A stretch of 64,000 bases of DNA from Tomitella biformata AHU 1821 (lineage in GTDB: Bacteria > Actinomycetota > Actinomycetes > Mycobacteriales > Mycobacteriaceae), in assembly GCF_000524475.1 (NCBI RefSeq), contig NZ_BAVQ01000007.1, positions 1-64,000 on the forward strand. Direction: 5' to 3'. This document shows, piece after piece, positions 58,082 to 64,000 of this stretch. The stretch's first letter is position 1. Every line of letters begins with the position of its first letter. Under the pieces are notes generated by a model. It made no database searches. It saw only the letters and a program-made list of their open reading frames with translations, and had not been told where the DNA came from. Both the position numbers and the translations under genes were made by a program.

Positions 58082-58579
58082 GTGGAGAGCCAGGAGTTGA
58101 TCCCTCGGCGGCCGGGGGACGGGCGCGACGACGAGCGCGACGTGTCCAGCCTGGAATACGAGCTGATCCTGCTCTCCCGGCACTCCTTGCAGCGCGGGCG
58201 ACTTCAGGAGATGGACCGTTCGGCCTACATTCTGCTCGGGCGGCTCGAGCTGGCGGACGCGATGAGCCTGAAAGAGCTTGCCGTCGCCTGCAGGGTGGAC
58301 GTCTCCACGATCAACCGTCAGGTGGGGATGCTAGAGCGCAAGAGCCTCGTGGAGCGCGTCAAAGACCCGGACGGCGGAGTGGCGAGGAAGGTCCGGCCGA
58401 CGCGGCTCGGTCTGGAGCGCCTGCGCGCCGACCGGGAGATCAGTTGCGACGGTGTGCGCAAGGTGGTGCGTGATTGGCCAGACGAGCGGGTGGGGCAACT
58501 CCGACAATTGCTGCGGGAGTTCAACGGTGGCATCGAGCACCTCGAGGGGCAGCGCTGGCCCCGGCCGGGGGACTCGTAG
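58082..58579 (+). CDS. MarR-family transcriptional regulator
   Basis: A 165-residue winged-helix regulator. The DNA-binding part contains MSLKELAVACRVDVSTINRQ, VGMLERKSLVERVKDPDGG and a wing with KVRPTRLGLERLRAD. I start it at the GTG at 58082 (MESQELIPRR), with GGAAGG upstream. The longer frame from 58010 would put the start inside the palindrome. Probable repressor of the divergent MFS gene and of itself. Confidence 0.88.
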   Translation: MESQELIPRRPGDGRDDERDVSSLEYELILLSRHSLQRGRLQEMDRSAYILLGRLELADAMSLKELAVACRVDVSTINRQVGMLERKSLVERVKDPDGGVARKVRPTRLGLERLRADREISCDGVRKVVRDWPDERVGQLRQLLREFNGGIEHLEGQRWPRPGDS

Positions 58580-58582
58580 TGC

Positions 58583-58623
58583 AAATGGCCCCGGGCCCGC
58601 TGTGTGCGGGCCCGGGGCCATTT
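58583..58623. terminator. bidirectional terminator between marR and desA3
   Basis: A perfect 18-bp inverted repeat (arms start AAATGGCCCCGGG) with the loop TGTGT lies between convergent genes. The arms end in AAA/TTT, giving a short T-run on both strands. Confidence 0.88.
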
Positions 58624-58635
58624 GAGCACCTGCAG

Positions 58636-59877
58636 TCAGGCGGCGACCTTCACGCGGCGGCGGGACAGGATCGAGCGCTTCGAGTTGCGCAGCGCGGTGG
58701 CCAGGCCCTGGCGGCGGCCGGTGGCGGGATCGATGGTGGTCGTGGTGTCGACGAACATGGCCTCCGAGCGGGTCTCGGGCGCGTTGTCCCGGCTGTCCTT
58801 GAGATACTTGTTCGGCAGCGACATCTTGGCGATGGTGCGCCACGTCTGCCCGTACTGGACCAGCATGGGGCCGGTGGTGTACGGCAGGTCGTACTTTTCG
58901 GCGAGCTCGCGCACCCGCACCGCGATCTCGCCGTAGCGGTTGCTCGGCAGGTCCGGAAACAGGTGGTGCTCAATCTGGTAGCTGAGGTTGCCGCTCATGA
59001 AGTGCATGGCCTTGCCGCCGGAGATGTTGGCGCTGCCGAGCATCTGGCGCAGGTACCACTCGGCCTGAGTCTCGCTGTCGACATCAGACTTCGTGAACTT
59101 CTCCGCGCCGTCGGGGAAGTGGCCGCAGAAGATGATGGCATTGGTCCAGACATTGCGGATGACGTTGGCCGTCAGGTTCGCGGTCAGCGTGGTCTTCCAC
59201 CGCGGGCCCGTCAGCGCCGGATACATCACGTAGTCCTTGAGGATCTGCTTGCCCATCTTGCGCAGTGCCGGCTTGGACTTGGCGCGCAGCTCACCGTCGG
59301 CCAGCCGGCCCTGGGCGGCCTTGCCCAGCTCCAGGTCCTGAATAGCGACGCCCCACTCGAACAGCGCCTGGAGAATAGCGTTGTAGGCGATGTTGCCGAG
59401 GTAGAAGGGCTTCCAGCGCTGGTCGCGCGTCACCCGCAGGAGTCCATAGCCGACATCGCCGTCCATGCCCAGCACGTTGGTGTACTTGTGGTGCATGTAG
59501 TTGTGGGTCTGCTTCCAGTTGTCGGCGGTGCCGACGATGTCCCACTCCCAGTTGGTGGAGTGGATCTCCGGATCGTTCATCCAGTCCCACTGGCCGTGCA
59601 TGACGTTGTGGCCGATCTCCATGTTCTCGATGATCTTGGCGACGCCCAACATGCCGGTGCCGAGCCACCACGCGGTCCGCTTGTTGCTGGCGACAAGGGT
59701 GGCGCGGGCGGCAAGCTCGAGGGCCCGCTGGGCGCGGATCGTGTTGCGGATATAGCGCGCGTCGCGCTCGCCGCGAGAGTTCTCGATGTCCCGGCGGATC
59801 GCGTCGAATTCGCGGCCCAGGGCCTCGATGTCCTCTGCGGTCAGGTGGGTGTATTCCTGCACGTCCGAAATTGCCAT
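58636..59877 (-). CDS. desA3: acyl-CoA/fatty acid desaturase, DesA3-like
   Basis: Membrane di-iron desaturase, 413 residues, very like mycobacterial DesA3, which makes oleoyl-CoA from stearoyl-CoA. The three histidine boxes are GHNVMHGQWDW, HNYMHHKYTN and QIEHHLFPDLPSNR. The N-terminus LTAEDIEALGREFDAIRRDI and the C-terminal PYTTGPMLVQYGQTWRTIAK are characteristic. It probably works with an oxidoreductase encoded elsewhere. A palindrome just upstream suggests regulation by a TetR-type lipid sensor. Confidence 0.92.
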   Translation of the reverse strand: MAISDVQEYTHLTAEDIEALGREFDAIRRDIENSRGERDARYIRNTIRAQRALELAARATLVASNKRTAWWLGTGMLGVAKIIENMEIGHNVMHGQWDWMNDPEIHSTNWEWDIVGTADNWKQTHNYMHHKYTNVLGMDGDVGYGLLRVTRDQRWKPFYLGNIAYNAILQALFEWGVAIQDLELGKAAQGRLADGELRAKSKPALRKMGKQILKDYVMYPALTGPRWKTTLTANLTANVIRNVWTNAIIFCGHFPDGAEKFTKSDVDSETQAEWYLRQMLGSANISGGKAMHFMSGNLSYQIEHHLFPDLPSNRYGEIAVRVRELAEKYDLPYTTGPMLVQYGQTWRTIAKMSLPNKYLKDSRDNAPETRSEAMFVDTTTTIDPATGRRQGLATALRNSKRSILSRRRVKVAA

Positions 59878-59888
59878 AGCCCTACGAT

Positions 59889-59903
59889 ACCGTAAGTTAC
59901 GGT
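59889..59903. promoter_or_regulatory. palindromic operator upstream of desA3
   Basis: ACCGTAA-G-TTACGGT is a perfect palindrome centred 19 bases upstream of the desA3 ATG. Desaturase genes in this order are often controlled by TetR-type repressors. The ten bases TACCGTAAGT also occur at 47692-47701 beside the TetR-HhH gene. Confidence 0.6.
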
Positions 59904-60003
59904 CCGGTAGGTTGGTGTTTTAGAAGTGATCTACGCCACTTGACGTCAGCTCGGGCCTCTGTCACAATTCGCCGAAATCGCAGCCGCTATGGCGTTGACC
60001 AGT

Positions 60004-61014
60004 CTATTCGCAGGCGATCCCATCTTTATCCCCGTCCATCTGCGGGCGATAGCCAGGCTCGCCCACATGAAGCGGCGTGACGCCGGCGGCGCGGGCGGCC
60101 GCGCAATTGGCGTAGTAAAGGTCGGGATTGGCGGGTAGCGGCGCCGTCCTGGTCTCTGGCGCCGCAGCCGGGGCGGGGCTCGGCTCGGCGGGTGCCAAAG
60201 GAGCGGGAGCGGGTGGCCCGCAACTGAGCAGGACACGCTCGATGGCATCTCGCTCGGCGGCGGTCACCCACAGCCCATACGCCGACTTCACCTCCACCTG
60301 CCGCGCCACGTAGGTGCACCGGTAGGCGTTGTTCGGGGGCAGCCAGGTGGCGGCGTCGCCGTCGCCCTTCTGCTGATTCGCCCGGCCCTGGGTCGCCTGC
60401 AGGTTGCGGGGATCATTCGCGAAGTCCTGGCGGGTGGCGGCGTCGAGCTGCTGGGCGCCCTTCTGCCATGCGTCCGACAGCGCCACCACATGGTCGATCT
60501 GCACCTCCGACGAGGTGGCGGCGCCGCGCTGGAAGGCGATGGTGGTCCCGGTGTACGGATCCGCCAGCACGCCCGTGAGCACGGCGCAGTCACGCGAGCC
60601 CGGCTTGAAGGTCAGCTCGGTCAGATCCCGGCGCAGGATGTCGTTACGAGTATCGCAGCCGTTGCGGCCACCCTCGACGGAGACGGCGTCCGTCCAGGCC
60701 GAGCCGAACAGGTCGCGGCTGTACCCGGTTTTGGGTGCGCGGCCCTTGACCGCCAGTGTCGAGAGCTGGGCGAGGGCGGCCGCCGCTGATGCCGCGGGCG
60801 CAGGCTCGACGGTGGGTGGCGCATCGGTCGGCGGTGCTGCGGGGCTCTCCGCCGCGGCCGCGGGAGGGCTCGCCGACGGCGGGGCCTCGGAGACGATGGC
60901 GGTGGCGCCGGACGTGGTGTGGGCGGTGGCGGTGCTGGTGGGTTCGGGTGTGGAGCACGCTGCGCCGAGGCTGGCAGCCAGGAGCACCACGGGGAGGGTG
61001 CGAGCAAGGACCAC
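60004..61014 (-). CDS. secreted HNH nuclease lipoprotein with excalibur domain
   Basis: A 336-residue exported protein. Its signal (LPVVLLAASLGAACS) has a lipobox LGAAC. A Pro/Ala-rich linker of about 60 residues follows. The GmrSD C-terminal/DUF1524-type HNH domain has SGRD-like GSRDCAVLTG, QIDHVVALSDAWQKGA (catalytic Asp-His), and the downstream NDPRNLQATQGRANQQKGDG (Asn) and WLPPNNAYRCTYVARQ. The C-terminal excalibur calcium-binding domain is YYANCAAARAAG with DGDKDGIACE. It probably degrades extracellular DNA for nutrients or defence. GTG start. Confidence 0.88.
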   Translation of the reverse strand: MVLARTLPVVLLAASLGAACSTPEPTSTATAHTTSGATAIVSEAPPSASPPAAAAESPAAPPTDAPPTVEPAPAASAAAALAQLSTLAVKGRAPKTGYSRDLFGSAWTDAVSVEGGRNGCDTRNDILRRDLTELTFKPGSRDCAVLTGVLADPYTGTTIAFQRGAATSSEVQIDHVVALSDAWQKGAQQLDAATRQDFANDPRNLQATQGRANQQKGDGDAATWLPPNNAYRCTYVARQVEVKSAYGLWVTAAERDAIERVLLSCGPPAPAPLAPAEPSPAPAAAPETRTAPLPANPDLYYANCAAARAAGVTPLHVGEPGYRPQMDGDKDGIACE

Positions 61015-61093
61015 TAGACGGCGGCGCGCCCCTCGGCCGATGGCAGAGGGGCGCGACGAGAGAGAATTCTGGGTTACGGCAATGCCTGCTTCG

Positions 61094-61918
61094 CTAGTGG
61101 ACTACGCCAAGGCCGACGGTCGGCAGGATGGTGCAGCTGATCGGCGCTGCGCCGTCATCGCCCTGGCTGACAATCGAGCCGTACATCGTGGAGACGATGC
61201 GGCCAGAGCCGGTGTTGGCGATGGTGCTGAGCGTGGTGGGGCCTTCGGCCGCGTTCATCCCCGCCTCGTTCGTCATGGCCTGTGTGCCCTGCGCGCCGGT
61301 GTCGAGGTTGATCCACGAGACCATGAGCTGCTCGGCCGGGTTGGGCTGAGCGGGGTTGGTGCCCAGCGCGGTGAAGACGTACCCTGCCTGGCCGCCGGGG
61401 ACGCCGGGGGCTGGCGCCTCGGTGGGGCCGGAGACCATCAGCGCCATGCCGACGGAGTCCTGATCGCCGCCGATGCAGCCCTTGCCGATGGTGGGGTAGA
61501 GGAACTGCTGGATGGGAACAGCGCCAGACTCGGGGATATCGGGTCCGCCGCCGCCGCTGCCATCGAGGAAGGTGATGACACGATCGAGCGTGCCCTTCAT
61601 CTCCTCGGACAGGCTGGAGTCCTGGAGCATCTGCTTGGCCTGGGCCAGCAGGTCATTGTTCGTGCCAGCGGCCGGCACCTGCGCCTGGCTCGCGATGGCG
61701 CCGATGATGGCGGGCAGGAACGACTGCATTGCAGCGAGTTCCTCATTGGAGGGCAACTGTGCGTCACCGTTCAGGATGCCGGCGAGGAAATCCTCGCTGA
61801 CGGCGGGAACCGGGGCGGGCGACTCGTCGGCCGCGGCGGTGGCAGGCAGAATAATGGCGGCTGCGGAGGCGAGCGCCAGGGCCATCATGGGCTTGCGTGA
61901 TCCTCGGAAACTAAGCAC
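61094..61918 (-). CDS. exported Rv1157c-like protein
   Basis: A 274-residue secreted protein with signal peptide (RKPMMALALASAAAIILPAT, cleavage after TAAA or ADE). The mature part has LPSNEELAAMQSFLPAIIGA and a C-terminal beta-rich region (GKGCIGGDQDSVGMALMVSG, VMVSWINLDTG-like LMVSWINLDTGAQG). The same kind of Ala/Pro-rich exported protein, Rv1157c, is found beside pimE in M. tuberculosis. Function unknown; the fixed link with pimE hints at envelope biology. Confidence 0.8.
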   Translation of the reverse strand: MLSFRGSRKPMMALALASAAAIILPATAAADESPAPVPAVSEDFLAGILNGDAQLPSNEELAAMQSFLPAIIGAIASQAQVPAAGTNNDLLAQAKQMLQDSSLSEEMKGTLDRVITFLDGSGGGGPDIPESGAVPIQQFLYPTIGKGCIGGDQDSVGMALMVSGPTEAPAPGVPGGQAGYVFTALGTNPAQPNPAEQLMVSWINLDTGAQGTQAMTNEAGMNAAEGPTTLSTIANTGSGRIVSTMYGSIVSQGDDGAAPISCTILPTVGLGVVH

Positions 61919-62255
61919 CGGTTAATCCGTTCTGGTCGGTTGTGCACGTGCCAGGCATACATGTAGTCGCACGGCCAGTTGGTTAAGTTACGTGAACGGG
62001 TGGCCAACTCGCCAATCGCGGCGCGCCGCAACTGCACCTATTGACCTCACAATGTCACAGCACTGTGGCGCTGACCCTACCTGGGCGGGTGACTTTGACC
62101 AGGGGTGGTGATGCAAATGTTACAAATGTATACGCGAGGGGCCTGTGGTGCTGAAGTGACTGCTGAGACTTTTACGGCTGACTGCTATCCTTTGCCGGTC
62201 AAAGCTGGGGCATCCCGGTAAGTGTGAGCGGGAATGTGCGAGCGGGAGTTTACGC
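61919..62255. other. intergenic region between the Rv1157c-like gene and pimE
   Basis: A 337-base gap of lower GC than its surroundings, which should hold the divergent promoters. I see a small palindrome CACAG-CA-CTGTG at 62056-62067 and AT-richer DNA near 62110-62130. No coding region is supported. Confidence 0.45.
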
Positions 62256-63524
62256 ATGATGTCAGAGCGACTGCGTGGAATTTTGCTACGCCATGCAGCA
62301 CTGTTCTGGACTCTGCTGGGGATATCGGTGGCTGTGCGAATGGTCCTCGAGCTGGTCTTGCCCAATGGTTTCGACCTGATCGACCTGCATGTCTATGTGG
62401 ACGGCTCGGCGTCACTGTCCGGGGGCGGGCTATATAGCTTCGCCTACGACGGCGCCTCGGCCGACTTCCCGCTGCCCTTCACCTATCCGCCGTTCGCCGC
62501 CTTCGTCTTCTACCCCCTGCATTGGCTGCCTTTCACCCTCGTCGTGATCGTGTGGCAGCTCCTGACGATCGCGGCGCTGTACGGCGTCGTCCGGCTCTCG
62601 CAGCAGCTCCTGTGGGGCACAGCGGCCACCGGGCCGGAGCTGCGTGTCGCCGCGGCACTGTGGACTGGCGTGGCCATGTGGATGGAGCCCGTGCGGGCCA
62701 CCCTGGATTTCGGCCAGGTCAACATGTTCCTGGTGTTGGCGCTGATGTGGGCCGTCAAGAGCACACGCTGGTGGGTCTCGGGGCTCCTGGTGGGCCTTAC
62801 CGCGGGCATCAAACTGACCCCCGCGATCACCGGAATGTACTTCCTGGCGCGCGGGCAGTGGCGTGTGGTGATCTCCTCGGCGCTGGCCTTCGGCGCGACG
62901 GTACTTTTGGGCTGGGCGCTGATCGGGGATCAGGCACGCAGCTACTTCACCGACCTGCTGGGCGACACCGCGCGGGTCGGACCTATCGGCTCGGTGAACA
63001 ATCAGTCGCTGCGCGGTGCGCTGAGCCGGCTCGCAGGCCACGACGTGGGCTCCACCGCTGTCTTCGCCGTCGCAATGCTCGTGGCGGCGGTGTTGTGTGT
63101 GCTTGCGTGGCGGGCGATCGACGCCGAGGACCGGCTGGGCCAGCTTCTCATCGTGCAGTTCTTCGGCCTGCTCGCGTCGCCGATCTCCTGGGAGCACCAC
63201 TGGGTGTGGGTGGTGCCGCTACTGATCTGGCTGGTCCACGGACCACTGTGGTCGAAGCTCGGTACCAAGATCCTGTGCGGGCTGTGGGCCCTGTCGATGT
63301 TCGTGGGCGTCTCGACGGTGCTCTTCCGGGTGCAGCCGGATCCGCTGGAGTTCAGCCGACCGGCCTACCTGGCCTGGCTGGGCACGGTCAATGCCCTGCT
63401 CACGTTGAGCACGCTCGTGTGGGTCGCGCTGACAGGTCGCCGCCGTTCGTCTTTGCCGGCCGGGCCCGAGGCTGTCGCCGCGCCGCGTGGGGGCCAGGCT
63501 AACGCGGAGCCGCAAGCCGGTTGA
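62256..63524 (+). CDS. pimE: polyprenol-phosphate-mannose-dependent mannosyltransferase PimE (GT87)
   Basis: Membrane glycosyltransferase of the GT-C class that adds an alpha-1,2-mannose to AcPIM4 in higher phosphatidylinositol mannosides. It has about 10-11 helices in 422 residues. The acidic catalytic loop after the first helix reads NGFDLIDLHVYVDG, with the conserved Asp. FTYPPFAAFVFYPLHWLPF and LDFGQVNMFLVLALMW follow, then GIKLTPAITGMYFL. Placement next to an Rv1157c-like gene and a pterin dehydratase matches M. tuberculosis Rv1157c-Rv1159A. The 3' end overlaps the convergent dehydratase gene by 26 bases. Confidence 0.9.
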   Translation: MMSERLRGILLRHAALFWTLLGISVAVRMVLELVLPNGFDLIDLHVYVDGSASLSGGGLYSFAYDGASADFPLPFTYPPFAAFVFYPLHWLPFTLVVIVWQLLTIAALYGVVRLSQQLLWGTAATGPELRVAAALWTGVAMWMEPVRATLDFGQVNMFLVLALMWAVKSTRWWVSGLLVGLTAGIKLTPAITGMYFLARGQWRVVISSALAFGATVLLGWALIGDQARSYFTDLLGDTARVGPIGSVNNQSLRGALSRLAGHDVGSTAVFAVAMLVAAVLCVLAWRAIDAEDRLGQLLIVQFFGLLASPISWEHHWVWVVPLLIWLVHGPLWSKLGTKILCGLWALSMFVGVSTVLFRVQPDPLEFSRPAYLAWLGTVNALLTLSTLVWVALTGRRRSSLPAGPEAVAAPRGGQANAEPQAG

Positions 63525-63789
63525 TCTCCCGCGCTAGCAGCACATCGAGCTCGGTGACGCCGCCTGCGGAGTGCGTGGTGCAGTTGTAGGTGACCTTCCG
63601 CCACCGGATATCGATATCTGGATGGTGGTCCAGGTGCTCGGCGGCCTGTGCCACCCGCTGCACCAGCACGATCGCTGCGGGGAACGATGCCGACTCGATG
63701 GTCCGGCGCAGGCCAGACTCGGTCAGCTGCCAGCCGTCGAGATCCATCAGCGCGGTGGTGATGTCCGCGACGCCCATGAGTTCCGACAT
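63499..63789 (-). CDS. 4a-hydroxytetrahydrobiopterin dehydratase (PCD/DCoH)
   Basis: A 96-residue pterin-4a-carbinolamine dehydratase. LDGWQLTESGLRRTIE is the N-terminal block, and AEHLDHHPDIDIRWRKVTYN carries the active-site histidines (E-H-x-x-HHP) and the D-I-x-x-x-x-V strand. It recycles oxidised pterin after aromatic amino acid hydroxylation, or has a redox/moonlighting role. I start it at MSELMGVADI (63789). Corresponds to Rv1159A, convergent with and overlapping pimE. Confidence 0.9.
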   Translation of the reverse strand: MSELMGVADITTALMDLDGWQLTESGLRRTIESASFPAAIVLVQRVAQAAEHLDHHPDIDIRWRKVTYNCTTHSAGGVTELDVLLAREINRLAAPR

Positions 63790-63892
63790 GCCTCCATGGT
63801 GCCATCGGATCGGCCTTTCGGCACGCATTGCCCAACGGGATAGGGTTTGCAGGGCGCTGCGGCCAGCAGTGGTCCTCGAGAGGAAGACACAC

Positions 63893-64000
63893 ATGTCGAA
63901 GGTGCAGTTGGGTTTCGCGGGAATTGCGATGATGGTCGCGGCGGGCTTGGCGCTCTCGTCCTGCTCGGCGGGCGCGGGGGGCGGAGACGCGAAGGCGGAC
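63893..64000 (+). CDS. 5' end of a lipoprotein gene, cut by the window edge
   Basis: The ATG at 63893 with GAGAGGAAG upstream begins a typical lipoprotein signal: MSKVQLGFAGIAMMVAAGLA then the lipobox LSSC, followed by a Gly/Ala-rich start of the mature protein. Thirty-six codons are visible. It could be a substrate-binding lipoprotein or another envelope protein. Confidence 0.7.
   Translation, partial: MSKVQLGFAGIAMMVAAGLALSSCSAGAGGGDAKAD

Overview
This window is GC-rich DNA from an actinobacterium, most likely of the order Mycobacteriales (the mycolic-acid group). Three things point there: a complete 14-subunit Nuo operon preceded by an Rv3143-type receiver protein; an Rv1157c-like gene, pimE and a pterin dehydratase gene in the arrangement seen around M. 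tuberculosis Rv1157c-Rv1159A; and a DesA3-type acyl desaturase. A complete complex I argues against Corynebacterium itself. The species cannot be fixed from sequence reading alone.

Layout. 0-7.4 kb: sbcD-sbcC (DNA end processing), an AI-2E-type membrane protein and a membrane-anchored glutamate-synthase-like flavoprotein. 7.6-11.4 kb: a four-gene catecholate-type siderophore ABC importer behind overlapping DtxR/IdeR-like iron boxes. 11.5-16.2 kb: a ClC channel with CBS and TrkA-C domains, a YbjQ-family protein, a frameshifted AlkZ-like gene and ychF. 16.2-26.8 kb: an accessory region with many damaged genes. It holds an RluC that looks proteobacterial plus a scarred partial second copy, three copies of the ychF 3' end, an SDR gene with an amber codon, a frameshifted cupin, a thioredoxin-reductase-like fragment, an atypical Doc locus, an internally deleted DHFR-family gene and a permease fragment. 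Intact genes lie among them: a TetR regulator, ytoQ, a second pseudouridine synthase, a steroid 5-alpha-reductase-like gene with a KstR-type palindrome, and an ArsR-SRPBCC pair.

26.9-43.2 kb: a degenerate receiver protein and then nuoA-N, translationally coupled almost throughout, with nuoE and nuoF in one reading frame. 43.4-46.0 kb: a two-gene secreted module made of an unknown exported protein and a lipase-fold protein that seems to lack its nucleophilic serine. 46.1-53.6 kb: a PGPGW protein, a deaminase, a cupin diverging from a TetR-HhH fusion, glutaminase, class I fumarase, a CPBP protease, a small acidic protein behind an iron-box-like site, and a small membrane protein. 53.7-59.9 kb: an 888-residue membrane/cupredoxin/NirK-like copper protein, an MFS exporter with a divergent MarR regulator and a perfect palindrome, and desA3. 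60.0-64.0 kb: a secreted HNH nuclease, an Rv1157c-like protein, pimE, a pterin dehydratase and the start of a lipoprotein.

Core functions (respiration, TCA cycle, iron uptake, envelope mannolipid synthesis) are intact and densely packed. Decay is concentrated at 13.9-26.8 kb. No rRNA, tRNA, CRISPR array, transposase or integrase was recognised.
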